Shown in pieces: positions 9,256 to 17,598 of a stretch of 64,000 bases of DNA. A program made the translations under genes and the position numbers. The DNA lies in contig CAWACW010000016.1 of NCBI GenBank assembly GCA_963780635.1, positions 1,116,001 through 1,180,000 on the forward strand, given 5' to 3'. Each line of letters starts with the position of its first letter. The stretch's first letter is position 1. The notes beneath the pieces are model-generated. The model ran no database searches and was not told the DNA's origin. It saw only the letters and a list, made by a program, of their open reading frames with translations. Source of the stretch: DATEPR01 sp963780635 (GTDB lineage: Bacteria > Actinomycetota > Actinomycetes > Mycobacteriales > Pseudonocardiaceae).

Positions 9256-9268
9256 TGTGTACCGTTTT
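9244..9268. promoter_or_regulatory. Perfect 10+10 bp inverted repeat on the desaturase start codon
   Basis: Arms AAAACGGTAC (9244-9253) and GTACCGTTTT (9259-9268) are perfectly complementary, with a 5-base spacer containing part of the minus-strand ATG at 9255. On DNA it looks like an operator for a dimeric repressor. In RNA it would be a 10 bp hairpin that holds the start codon at the loop-stem border, so translational control is the other possibility. Confidence 0.6.
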
Positions 9269-9333
9269 CCGGTATGCGCCCAGGTCACCGTGACCACGGC
9301 TACTCCCATCGCCTGGGATATCAGTCCACGCAC

Positions 9334-9362
9334 ATTGTAGCCGTGGGTCGGGTGGAAGTGAA
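9334..9362 (-). promoter_or_regulatory. Candidate promoter of the desaturase operon
   Basis: On the minus strand a TTCACT box (9357-9362) is followed after 17 bases by TACAAT (9334-9339), five of six matches to the -10 consensus. Transcription would start near 9327, leaving a leader of about 70 bases that contains the inverted repeat at 9244-9268. No gene is seen in 9270-9525. Confidence 0.4.
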
Positions 9363-9525
9363 GTATGGCTTTTTCCGATCACGACCGCTCGGCAAGGAGG
9401 TCCGGAAGCACCGGATCGCGCCGAATGTGACCGGGATTCGTGGTCACGCGACCAGCCGCAGGAGCCGGTGCGTGCGGCCCAGCCACTCTTGTCACGCCAC
9501 TTTTGTTGCGGCACCAGCGTCACGG

Positions 9526-10785
9526 TCAACCCGCGGATGTCTCATCGAGGGGGGCACTATCAGCCGGCGCCGTCATCCTGCCACGTAGGGAACTCGTCCA
9601 CAGATAGGCCAGCGCACCCACGACACTGCATGCCAACGCTGCCACCCAAGGAGCCCACGATGCCAATGAGAACAGAGCGCTGCCCAGCACCGGACCGATC
9701 GCGGCGCCGACCACGCTGCTGAAGGATTCGGCCCCTTGATAGGCACCAATGGCGGTCAGTGGGGCGACGACCGCTGGATACGTCGTCGAGAACGGCGTGT
9801 AAATGATCTCACCCAAGGTCCACACCACCACCGTGGCCGCGAATCCGACGGTGCTGTGGCACAGACCACTCGCGGCTATACCCGCGCCGAGCACGACAGT
9901 GCCAACAGCCATGACCGGGCCGCGCGGTAGGCGCCGCAGCCATCGCATGACCGGAAATTCGCAGGCGATCACCAGCACCGCGTTGAGTGTCAGCATGAAA
10001 CCGAACGTCGCGGTACTCAGGCCGACCCTTGCCATCTTCAGCGGCAACACCGAAGTCGACTGCGTGTAGACCACGGAGGCGAAAAGCACGCCGACCAAGA
10101 ACACCATGAAGGAAGGGTCGCGCACCATCGCGCCGTAGCCTCGGGTCTTGACGCTGCCTCTGTCCGCGCCCGCGCCCGTGCGCGTCTCGTGGGACCTGTC
10201 CTGAGATCTGCCGACCCATTTCAGGACGATGAGAGCGTAGGCCACGTTGACGATGCCGTTGACGATGAACAATGCGGTGAACGACGTCGTGGCGAGCAAC
10301 CCGCCTGCTGCCGGTCCGACCGCGGTGCCCAGGTTGACCCCTAGCCGGAGCAGCGTGAAGGCAGTCAGCCGATGTTCGTCTGGCAGCATGCGAACCAACA
10401 GGGCGCCGGCTGCGGGTCTGACGACCTGCGCGGACGTGCCCGCTACCGCCAGCATGACGCACAACACGGCAAAATCGGGTGCTGCCGGAACCACCGCGAT
10501 CGCGACGCCGCTGATGATCAAAGCACCGGCGAGAGTCTTTCGCGCGCCGAGGGCGTCGGCCGCCCATCCGCCGAGAATCGTTCCCACGACGTTGCCCACG
10601 CCGAAGACTGCCAGTGCCACGACGACTGAGCGCGGTTCACCCGTGAGTCGCTGCACGTACAGCACAATGAAGACATTCAAGAAGTTGCCGAGCTTGCTGA
10701 CGAGAGTTCCGCCGCAGATAGCCCACACTCCCCGCGGCAGCCCCCTGATGTCGTCCCGCAGCCGGCTGTGCGCGCCGTCAGCCAC
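9526..10785 (-). CDS. MFS transporter (probable exporter)
   Basis: About 419 residues with twelve predicted hydrophobic segments. The MFS loop 2-3 motif reads GGWAADALGARK, and a hydrophilic central loop holds Arg/Gly-rich sequence (HETRTGAGADRGSVKTRG). I favour the GTG at 10785, which overlaps the preceding stop by 8 bases; the frame is open to 10863, inside the upstream gene. It is the last gene of the operon starting with the radical SAM enzyme, so it probably exports that operon's product. Its similarity to the MFS protein at 3902-5122 is at family level only. Confidence 0.8.
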   Translation of the reverse strand: MADGAHSRLRDDIRGLPRGVWAICGGTLVSKLGNFLNVFIVLYVQRLTGEPRSVVVALAVFGVGNVVGTILGGWAADALGARKTLAGALIISGVAIAVVPAAPDFAVLCVMLAVAGTSAQVVRPAAGALLVRMLPDEHRLTAFTLLRLGVNLGTAVGPAAGGLLATTSFTALFIVNGIVNVAYALIVLKWVGRSQDRSHETRTGAGADRGSVKTRGYGAMVRDPSFMVFLVGVLFASVVYTQSTSVLPLKMARVGLSTATFGFMLTLNAVLVIACEFPVMRWLRRLPRGPVMAVGTVVLGAGIAASGLCHSTVGFAATVVVWTLGEIIYTPFSTTYPAVVAPLTAIGAYQGAESFSSVVGAAIGPVLGSALFSLASWAPWVAALACSVVGALAYLWTSSLRGRMTAPADSAPLDETSAG

Positions 10786-11995
10786 CGACGGCGCCCGTGG
10801 TGAAGCCGGAGTATTGGTTCTGCCATTCCGCTTGGCACGCGTCGTTCCAGTGACCCGCGCCATCCGCGACGGCGAACGACCCCGCTCTCACGGCTCCCAC
10901 CAGCCCCCAACTTCCGGTCGTTCGCCCACCACGCAGGTACTTCGCTCGGGTGGCGGGGCTGAGATCGATGCGTTGGCAGCCGGTCTCGAACGCATACCTC
11001 AGCGGCGCATGGAACATCAGCGCCAGATAGGCGCCCTCAGCCTGAACCCGAACGTGATTGAGTGCTCCGAAGGTCCGTGCCGCCAGGGTGTCGCCCTTGA
11101 TGAAGAAGGTGGAGAACGCCTCGATCCGCATCCCATCCGCCGACATCAGGTAGAAGTTGATGGTCACGTCCCGCATGTAGCGCTGGTACGAATCAATGAT
11201 GGCCAGGTAGTGGCTCCTCGGCTCGTGCTGGCCGTGCTTCGTTTCCACCTCGTCGAGCAGTTGCGCCAGGCGAACGGGCTCCCGGTACACGGTGTCGGCT
11301 TCGATCCGGCTGGTGGCGGCCTGCCGCCACTCCTTGCGCAGCTGCGGACGCCGTCGCTTCGGCAGGCCGGCGACAAAGTGTTCGAAATCGCCCGGCGAGA
11401 CGTCCAGCCCGCATCCGGCGACACGGGAGCTGAGGAACATCTTGTCCTGCAACGAGGCGCCGGCAGCACGGTCGCGACCAAGGTGCGGGGCGATCAGCCG
11501 GGCATCCTCGGCACCGAGGTAAGGCCAGGCGAGCCATGACCCCGATTGCCGCTCCGGACCGATGTCTCCTCCTGCGACCGCGTTGCCGAGCGTCGTGAAC
11601 ATGTCCGCGCAGATGGCGCCGCGCTGCCAGGCGGGGAGCCCTGGATCCACGAGGGCATCCGACCGATACCCCGAACAGCCACCCGCGATGACACCTGGAC
11701 GATCTCTGAGGTCGCGCAACACACTCGTGTTCTCGATGTCGATCCGATAGAGCGGACTCGTTGCGCCTCCGGCGAGATAGAACGGGAGAGCGCCGACCAG
11801 TCGTCCCTGGTCCGTCGCCAGGACGAACCCGGTGCCTTCAGGCGAGAACGAGTTCATGAACTGCATGTGGTGCCAACCGGAATACACGCTGGCCGCCGCG
11901 CTGATGCGTTCCCAACTCGGGCGATCGAGCCGAAAGGTCCTCGACGGAGCCACCACCGCGGTGACGACTCCGTCGATCCGCGACACGCCCGTCAC
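10778..11995 (-). CDS. FemAB-like GNAT-fold acyltransferase or peptide ligase
   Basis: 405 residues resembling the BioF2/FemAB-like GNAT proteins annotated as peptidogalycan biosynthesis or recognition proteins. The N-terminal half has GFVLATDQGRLVGALPFYL. The C-terminal half has the basic segment LPKRRRPQLRKEWRQA and then NFYLMSADGMRIEAFSTFFI, GAYLALMFHAPLRYAFETGC and a closing GxxTGxWGLV-like stretch. The gene follows an ATP-grasp ligase with an ATGA overlap, so two potential amide-forming enzymes are adjacent. A tRNA- or CoA-dependent aminoacylation of an amino-acid core is a reasonable role, but this is inference. Confidence 0.6.
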   Translation of the reverse strand: MTGVSRIDGVVTAVVAPSRTFRLDRPSWERISAAASVYSGWHHMQFMNSFSPEGTGFVLATDQGRLVGALPFYLAGGATSPLYRIDIENTSVLRDLRDRPGVIAGGCSGYRSDALVDPGLPAWQRGAICADMFTTLGNAVAGGDIGPERQSGSWLAWPYLGAEDARLIAPHLGRDRAAGASLQDKMFLSSRVAGCGLDVSPGDFEHFVAGLPKRRRPQLRKEWRQAATSRIEADTVYREPVRLAQLLDEVETKHGQHEPRSHYLAIIDSYQRYMRDVTINFYLMSADGMRIEAFSTFFIKGDTLAARTFGALNHVRVQAEGAYLALMFHAPLRYAFETGCQRIDLSPATRAKYLRGGRTTGSWGLVGAVRAGSFAVADGAGHWNDACQAEWQNQYSGFTTGAVGG

Positions 11996-13224
11996 GGGCG
12001 CGTTCCGTAGAACGGCCCCGCGCTCTCCATTTCGCGTATCCGCGCGTGGTCGAGTTCCAGCGCTGCCCGATCAGTCGAGGCGAGCAGTACGTATCCCGGG
12101 CTGTCGACCAGGTGTGTCGTGCGGTTGAGCGGAAGCCCGTCCTGCACGTGCGCCGACACGTGCCTCGTCGTCTCGAGCGTGCGCAAGGCCCCGAATGCGG
12201 TGAGGTCTCCGACGATGCCGTCGTACTGGTTGTTCAGCCACACTCGCCGGACCTCCAGCCGGCTGCCGGCCAAGACCCTGGACACAGGCTCGTTGTCCAG
12301 CAACATGCGGGCGTATGCGTGCGACTGGCTGTCGCCACAAAGCCGGCGTTCGACTTCCGGCACGGATCCCCCGCCCAGGCGGGCGCCCATGTCGATGAGT
12401 GCCGGCCCGTCGACCGTGTGCATGACCTCGCTGTGCGCCGCACCCCAACGCAGGCCGAGCGCTGCAAGGGCGGGGCGAAGATACGCGCCGATCGACGTCG
12501 CCAGGGAGTTCGTGGCACTCAGCGGCTCCTGGTAGTCGTACTGTGGCACACCATCGTCCGTCACGGACTTGACCGAGAGCCATGCCTCCTCGTAGGTGAC
12601 GTGACCGTCGTAGGTCACCGTGTTGACATAGACCTCTGGCGTCTCAAGCCACTCGCCGACGAGTGTCTCGGTGTTGCGGTTCCCGAGGATCGTGGGTGAG
12701 GCCAGGACGTCATGGAAGGCTTTGGAGAGCTGCGAGAGGTCCTTGACCAGGCGGACTCCGTCCGACGCCGAACTTGCGCGTGGCTTGACCACGCATCTGT
12801 CCAGGCTCTCGCCGCGCAGCCATTGCAGAGCGCCTTCGACGTCAGTGAATCCACGACTGCGTGGGAACCGGACGCACGCACTGTCGAGCGCAGCTGCCAT
12901 CGCCGCCTTGTCGATCCGCGCGGAGGTGAGCACCGGGTCGTTGCCCGGCAGTCCCCACAACACGCTGAGCTCGTCGGCCAGGGCGACACCCGATTCGTTG
13001 CCCGGGATGACCCAGTCCGCCATGCCGGCATAGGACGAGTTCGCGAGCTCGGCGCAGGAGTCGAAGAGGGCGGCATACGGTGCGTCGCGGAAGCCCTCCC
13101 AGTATCGCGCGGGGAACCGGGACCTGCTCGTGACGTGCACCAGCGTGGCGCCCCGCTGCGCCAGGTGCTCCGCCAGCCAGAGACCTGTCGAGAAGCCGTC
13201 GACGATGACGATGCACGGGCTCAT
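11992..13224 (-). CDS. ATP-grasp ligase
   Basis: 410 residues. The N-terminus (IVIVDGFSTGLWLAEHLAQR) and the ESGVALADEL...GLPGND segment are characteristic of the L-amino-acid-ligase-like ATP-grasp group. CVVKPRASSASDGVRLV supplies the ATP lysine and loop, GEWLETPEVYVNTV is the next core strand, and EVMHTVDGPALIDMGARLGGG carries the metal-binding acidic residues. Members activate a carboxylate as acyl phosphate and join it to an amine. The ATG at 13224 overlaps the upstream stop as ATGA; the open frame to 13482 is inside the upstream gene. A decayed relative lies at 26580-26830. Confidence 0.8.
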   Translation of the reverse strand: MSPCIVIVDGFSTGLWLAEHLAQRGATLVHVTSRSRFPARYWEGFRDAPYAALFDSCAELANSSYAGMADWVIPGNESGVALADELSVLWGLPGNDPVLTSARIDKAAMAAALDSACVRFPRSRGFTDVEGALQWLRGESLDRCVVKPRASSASDGVRLVKDLSQLSKAFHDVLASPTILGNRNTETLVGEWLETPEVYVNTVTYDGHVTYEEAWLSVKSVTDDGVPQYDYQEPLSATNSLATSIGAYLRPALAALGLRWGAAHSEVMHTVDGPALIDMGARLGGGSVPEVERRLCGDSQSHAYARMLLDNEPVSRVLAGSRLEVRRVWLNNQYDGIVGDLTAFGALRTLETTRHVSAHVQDGLPLNRTTHLVDSPGYVLLASTDRAALELDHARIREMESAGPFYGTRP

Positions 13225-14516
13225 GTGGGTACCGCGACGATGTCGATGCTCGTTACCGTGCCGTCCTGATCCCGGGCGCCCGTGACCGAAACCTGGCCTC
13301 TTACCGTTTCGCCACCCCTCGACGTGAACGCATATCGCACTTCGCAGGATGTGGGACCGACGTGGCTGACGCGCAGCTCGCCCGAGCAGCGCCGCAGCCA
13401 CTGCCGGATCTCGTCGATGAGCTTGCGGACCTCGGTCCGGCCGCGATAGGGCCGCGACAGACCCAGCAGGCGTACCACACACTCCGGCCCGGTACGAGCC
13501 GCGAGGTCCTCGGCGGCGACGTCACTCAGAAGCATGCCGATCAGCTCACTGTTGGCTGCACCGTCGAGTTCCTGCTGGGGCTCGGTGACACTCTCGTCGT
13601 GGCAGCCGGACTTCTGCTCGAACGCGAGGACGAGGCAACCCTGCCGGGCTGCGTGGCGCATGTTGTGCCACGACAGGTGATGGGTACGGACGTCGTCGAG
13701 CACCAGCCCGGGGTTCGGCATGAAGCGCGCCTTGAGTATCTCGGTTCCCTCGCCCAGCGCGCCGAAGCCGTGCGACCCCTGAATGATCAGCGCGCGCAGA
13801 TAGTGCCCGTAGAAGAGTGCGCGGTGGGCGGCGTCCACTGCGGTGAGAGCCTGCAACGTTCGGTAGGTGGACGCGTACGTCTCGGGTGACATCGTCACCG
13901 CCTCGAGGGGAACGCCCAGCCGCTGTTCGAGCTCGGCCGGAGCCGACCGGAGCAGTTGCGCGACCCGCGAAGACAAGGCGAGCATGGCGGCGGACTGTGC
14001 ACCGCTGCTGCCACGGAGAGCGACCCGCAGGGGATGGTATTCCTCCGCCACCATCAGATCGAGGATGTCCATGAGTTGAGTGAGCATGCGCAGCACGTCG
14101 GCGACGATGAACAACGTACTGTCGTCTTGCCACGGTTCTTGTGTCAGGCGCAGCGCTGTCGCACACCACGCCTCACACACCTGGTGTACGCCGGCGAAAA
14201 GCAGGTCCTCGGGGCCGTGTCGGTGTCGTGAGTGCAGGTCGCGCACCCGGCGGCAGATGGCGTGCCGGTTGTCTCGATCGTCGCCGTGTCCAGTGCTGAG
14301 CCGCGCCAGTAACGCCTGCTGGTCGGCGATGGAACGCTGGAGTCGCCACGACGCCTCGTCGGCGGAGAAATGTGCCCGCTGATCTTTCGCCACGCTTGCC
14401 TCGAGTTCCTCCGTGGCAAGGCACCCTACGGTTGCCGGCAACGCCGGGTCCGCTGCGTCGGCAGACCACAGCTCGGTCAGCTCCGCGAGATCTATATACT
14501 CGTGGTAAGGATTCAC
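13221..14516 (-). CDS. Tryptophan 2,3-dioxygenase-like domain fused to a SnoaL/NTF2-like domain
   Basis: 431 residues. Residues 1-300 resemble the heme tryptophan 2,3-dioxygenase superfamily. YHEYIDLAEL at the start, PEDLLFAGVHQVCEAW (103-117) and VLRMLTQLMDIL (141-152) precede GSSGAQS (169-175), the counterpart of the SSGFQS signature. GHYLRALIIQGSHGFGALGEGTEIL follows, where His238 aligns with the axial heme histidine and the downstream Gly-rich loop with the GTGG(T/S)SG loop. Residues about 325-431 (ECVVRLLGL, RTEVRKLIDEIRQWL, SCEVRYAF) look like a SnoaL-like alpha+beta barrel. Superfamily members include indole- and tyrosine-modifying enzymes of natural-product pathways. The fusion is unusual. 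Both overlaps and spacing place it in the radical SAM operon. Confidence 0.6.
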   Translation of the reverse strand: MNPYHEYIDLAELTELWSADAADPALPATVGCLATEELEASVAKDQRAHFSADEASWRLQRSIADQQALLARLSTGHGDDRDNRHAICRRVRDLHSRHRHGPEDLLFAGVHQVCEAWCATALRLTQEPWQDDSTLFIVADVLRMLTQLMDILDLMVAEEYHPLRVALRGSSGAQSAAMLALSSRVAQLLRSAPAELEQRLGVPLEAVTMSPETYASTYRTLQALTAVDAAHRALFYGHYLRALIIQGSHGFGALGEGTEILKARFMPNPGLVLDDVRTHHLSWHNMRHAARQGCLVLAFEQKSGCHDESVTEPQQELDGAANSELIGMLLSDVAAEDLAARTGPECVVRLLGLSRPYRGRTEVRKLIDEIRQWLRRCSGELRVSHVGPTSCEVRYAFTSRGGETVRGQVSVTGARDQDGTVTSIDIVAVPT

Positions 14517-14551
14517 GAGGGTTCAGCTCACCTTTCTGTGCGACCGCCGTC

Positions 14552-16045
14552 TCAATGCTGATCTCCGCGATGGGCCGTCAACCCTTCGCCTTCGCTCCCG
14601 ACCGTGGCACGTTCGAGCGGAGAATAATCGTGCCGATCTATGACGTCCAGCTTGAGATTGGTGCGCCGCCTGTTCGACTGCCTGACCCGGGAGCGCACAT
14701 CGGAACTGGAGAGAGTGATCGCGATGCTGTCGGCGAACGGAGCCCCGGCATCGGTCAGGGTGATCTCCTCGGGAGTCACGTGGAGTAGACCCTGATCCAC
14801 GAACGGCGCCAACTCGTCCTCGAAGTGGTCTGCCGGATCCACGCCGTAGACGTCGGCGTAGCGTCGCCGGTCGACACCTCCCGATCGCAACGGGAACATC
14901 ACGGCGCGCCGCTGACGCTCGGAGAGATCGAGTTCCCAGCCCATCCACGTGGCTGTCCCGTGGCGGGCCACCGACTGGGCGTACTCGTCGATGGTGCAAT
15001 GATTGTAGTACTGAGTCGTGCCGACATAGCCAAAGCCCGAGACTCCGAACGGCAGGAGGTTGACCTCCTCGACTCCGTCGTACTTGCTCTCCTGCTGCAG
15101 CGAGTGATGCTCATCCTTGGCGTAATAGAAGACCGGTCCCCGCCGGAACCCCTGGGACTCCATGACGACCTCTGTCATGAAGTGCATGACCAACCGTTGG
15201 CGATTATCGGGGAAGATGGCGGGTTCGCGTCGATAATGAGCGCTGATCGGATCTGCCTGTTTGAACATGAGTGGGAAGATGTTGAACTTCGTGACTCCCG
15301 CATTGATGAGCTCCATCATGGAGCCGTACCAGTTCTCGTGAGTCTGGTAGGGGAGGCCGAAGATCAGGTCGACGGAGAGATTGTCGAGGTTGCGCTCTCG
15401 CAAGAGCTTCAGCAGGGTGAGTGCGTCGTCCTTGGTGTGGCCACGGTTCAACTTCCGGAGCACTCGATCGTCCATCGACTGGATGCCGAAGACCCATCGG
15501 TTGACCCCTGCTTCGACCAGTGCGTCCAGACGATCCTCGTAGTCCGGAGCGTCGATGACGCTGGGGTGGAGTTCGAAGGTGGTTTCCGTGGCCGCGGTCA
15601 CTCCGATATTCCGCCCAACCAGGGTGAACACGTCTGCGATCTGATCCGGGTTGAGATAGGAGGGAGTGCCTCCACCGAAGTAGATGGTGTTAGCCGCTGG
15701 ATTCCCAGCCTTCGCGGCCGTCATCTCGACTTCGTGGGCCAACACCTCGAGGTAGGCCGCGACCCTCTTGTCCGCGGGCAGGATCTCTTTCGCGAAGTGG
15801 CAGAACGTACAACGCTGCTCACAGAACGGAATGTGGAAGTACGCGTTGATGTTGGAAGTGCACTGGCTCAGGAAATCATTCGTTTCGAGCGGGATCATGG
15901 CCTTGAGGGGCGGATAGGTCCCCACAAGATAGTACTGGTCGATCGGTTGCCAGACTCCCAGACGCTCAAGGGCCGTGAGGTCGAGCCGCTCAACTCGTGC
16001 CTTGGCCTCAGCGAGCACATCGGAGAAAGATGGTGGCTGTCCCAT
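14552..16045 (-). CDS. HemN-like radical SAM enzyme
   Basis: 497 residues. AYFHIPFCEQRCTFC carries the CX3CX2C cluster motif (Cys75, Cys79, Cys82). IYFGGGTPSYL (124-128) and RWVFGIQSMDDRVLRKLNRGH are typical of the HemN/class C radical SAM group, which includes coproporphyrinogen dehydrogenase-like proteins, C-methyltransferases and cyclopropane-forming enzymes. Heme synthesis is unlikely given the neighbours, so a carbon-centred tailoring reaction is my inference. Two in-frame ATGs compete. I chose 16045 because GGAG sits six bases upstream of it, while the one at 16057 has no ribosome binding site. The last 60 residues are Arg/Ser/Asp-rich and not conserved in the family. It is the first gene of the operon ending at 9526. 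Confidence 0.75.
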   Translation of the reverse strand: MGQPPSFSDVLAEAKARVERLDLTALERLGVWQPIDQYYLVGTYPPLKAMIPLETNDFLSQCTSNINAYFHIPFCEQRCTFCHFAKEILPADKRVAAYLEVLAHEVEMTAAKAGNPAANTIYFGGGTPSYLNPDQIADVFTLVGRNIGVTAATETTFELHPSVIDAPDYEDRLDALVEAGVNRWVFGIQSMDDRVLRKLNRGHTKDDALTLLKLLRERNLDNLSVDLIFGLPYQTHENWYGSMMELINAGVTKFNIFPLMFKQADPISAHYRREPAIFPDNRQRLVMHFMTEVVMESQGFRRGPVFYYAKDEHHSLQQESKYDGVEEVNLLPFGVSGFGYVGTTQYYNHCTIDEYAQSVARHGTATWMGWELDLSERQRRAVMFPLRSGGVDRRRYADVYGVDPADHFEDELAPFVDQGLLHVTPEEITLTDAGAPFADSIAITLSSSDVRSRVRQSNRRRTNLKLDVIDRHDYSPLERATVGSEGEGLTAHRGDQH

Positions 16046-16643
16046 GGTCAACTCCATAGCTATTCGGTTGGCTGGTGCTGACGGCGTCAATGGATCCGCA
16101 GAACGGGCCGCGAGAATCGCGTCGGACGGGGGCGGTGGCGCGTTCGCGGACGCGGTGGAAATGGGGCCGCGGACGCCGCCGAGGCCGTGCTCGGGTCGTG
16201 GCTGGCGTGGTGACCTCGGCCGAGGCCATGTCAGGCGGTCGGATTGCCTGTTGCGGCACGCGGTCTGGTGCGCGCTGCACGGTACGTGCTCGTGATGGTC
16301 ATGTGACCGTCGAGACTGAGCACATCGACGTCGCCCGGCATGCAAAGCCGCACAGTCGGCCGCCCCCTCGGTTGGTGCTGGTCTGGTTTAGCAGTTCCAG
16401 TAGGCAATATTCAAGGTCCGGGAGAGGATTGGGAAGCCGGGTGCGGAGCCTGTAACAAATACGGCTGACTGGGTGACGAGCGAGCCGGCGAACGGAGGCC
16501 TTTGTATGCGCGGACATTCACTGGTAACGCACCAGCTGCAACAGACAAATGCCGCGCCGGGATCTTCGGCCGGTGGGGTCGCATGGCTGGTTGTTACCAG
16601 GGAATGTCCGCGCGACACCCGCGGCTGATGATCGACCGGAGGG
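16046..16643. other. 600 bp non-coding stretch upstream of the radical SAM operon
   Basis: The region should contain the promoter of the radical SAM operon. Its main structure is the large inverted repeat at 16508-16613. A plus-strand frame at 16506-16628 (40 codons, GGAGG seven bases before the ATG) runs through that repeat. I regard it as probably incidental because the repeat arms encode its two ends. Minus-strand frames of 70-76 codons overlap here but lack ribosome binding sites. Confidence 0.4.
16508..16613. repeat. Long inverted repeat (21 bp arms with one mismatch, extendable to 28 bp)
   Basis: The left arm at 16508-16528 (GCGCGGACATTC, then A, then CTGGTAAC) is the reverse complement of 16593-16613 except for one base. 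The match continues inward as ACCAGC (16531-16536) against GCTGGT (16586-16591) after a one-base offset, leaving a loop of about 49 bases. It could be the terminal repeats of a small MITE-like element or a strong cruciform/hairpin between two operons. No transposase remnant lies inside and no other copy was seen in the window. Confidence 0.75.
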
Positions 16644-17426
16644 TCAGATGATCACCTTGGCGGCGACATCCTGGCAGATCGTGAGGACGTCATTGATCCA
16701 CTTTCCCGGATTGAGCGGATCGTAGGTTCGCATCGTCTCCAGGTCCCAGTACTGGTCGAAGCCGAGTGCGGCCGGATGCGCTGCCTGGAATCGCTGCGGG
16801 CGCCACTTGGACAGGTAGCTGCCGTACTCGCCGTGCTGTTCCAGCAGCGCGTCGACGGTGTGACCGAGTGCCTGCTTGGCTGCCAGTACGGCACTGTGCA
16901 CCTGTCCCGCCGCCAGCTGGCCCATCGCGTCCTCGACCGAGTCATCTGCCGCCGCGAGTGATCGGGCCACGACGATCGGACGGAAAGCGGACTCCGCCAA
17001 CCGGGCCCGGCGATCGGCCAGCCAGTCTTGCCCGCGCAGCAGCGCGCAGTCTGTCAGGCGGGCGAGCAGTAGTTCCTCCGGTGGCGACAGAACCTGACGT
17101 TCGGTGCGATCCCGCTCGAATTCGGTCCACGAGACCTTCTCGAACACCTGGTCGATCTGGCTGTTCAGCCAGTACCTGAGCTCCCAGCGCCGGCCTGCGT
17201 GGTACACGATCTCGACCGGCACGGTCGGCGGGTGCAACGGAATCACTACTGCCTGGCATGTCTCGCTCACCCAGGATCGTGTCGTGACGACGTAGAAGTC
17301 GTAGTCGCTGCTGCCGTTGTCCCAGCCACGTGCGGCTGACCCGGCGAGGACCACGGCGAGACCATCGTTCGGTAGCAACCCGCGAAGTTCCAATGTGTCG
17401 ATGAGACCCGAGAACACTGCGGTCAC
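16644..17426 (-). CDS. Nucleotidyltransferase-domain protein, paralogue of the one at 22.2 kb
   Basis: 260 residues. VLAGSAARGWDNGSSDYDFYVV has the GS...DxD pattern of the polymerase-beta nucleotidyltransferase fold, with the two metal-binding aspartates. A helical C-terminal half follows, including EDAMGQLAAGQVHSAVLAAKQAL and HGEYGSYLSKWR. That half is clearly homologous to the second nucleotidyltransferase protein at 22239-22991. The fold transfers NMP (or sometimes other groups) to small molecules or peptides. I chose the GTG at 17426, which has AAGGA about 8 bases upstream; the frame is open to 17486. The substrate is unknown. Pairing with the N-oxygenase/Asn-synthetase-like locus suggests a shared pathway. 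Confidence 0.7.
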   Translation of the reverse strand: MTAVFSGLIDTLELRGLLPNDGLAVVLAGSAARGWDNGSSDYDFYVVTTRSWVSETCQAVVIPLHPPTVPVEIVYHAGRRWELRYWLNSQIDQVFEKVSWTEFERDRTERQVLSPPEELLLARLTDCALLRGQDWLADRRARLAESAFRPIVVARSLAAADDSVEDAMGQLAAGQVHSAVLAAKQALGHTVDALLEQHGEYGSYLSKWRPQRFQAAHPAALGFDQYWDLETMRTYDPLNPGKWINDVLTICQDVAAKVII

Positions 17427-17598
17427 GCGAGATTCCTTCCGTTGCCGATCGGACCGATGAGCAGATGGCGTCGTCCGATCAACCAACGAACGCTACTCTT
17501 CCCACGGATTTCGCTCAATACGCGGCAGCCGGCCGAACCCCGGCGCCCAGCAGGACAACCATGTCGGTCGCGATCACTTCTCATCCGCCTGCCCCGAA

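Noticed and set aside
16506..16628. 40-codon plus-strand frame with GGAGG before the ATG
   Set aside because: Both ends are encoded by the inverted-repeat arms, and no downstream gene in the same direction would use it. Kept only as a note in the gap entry.
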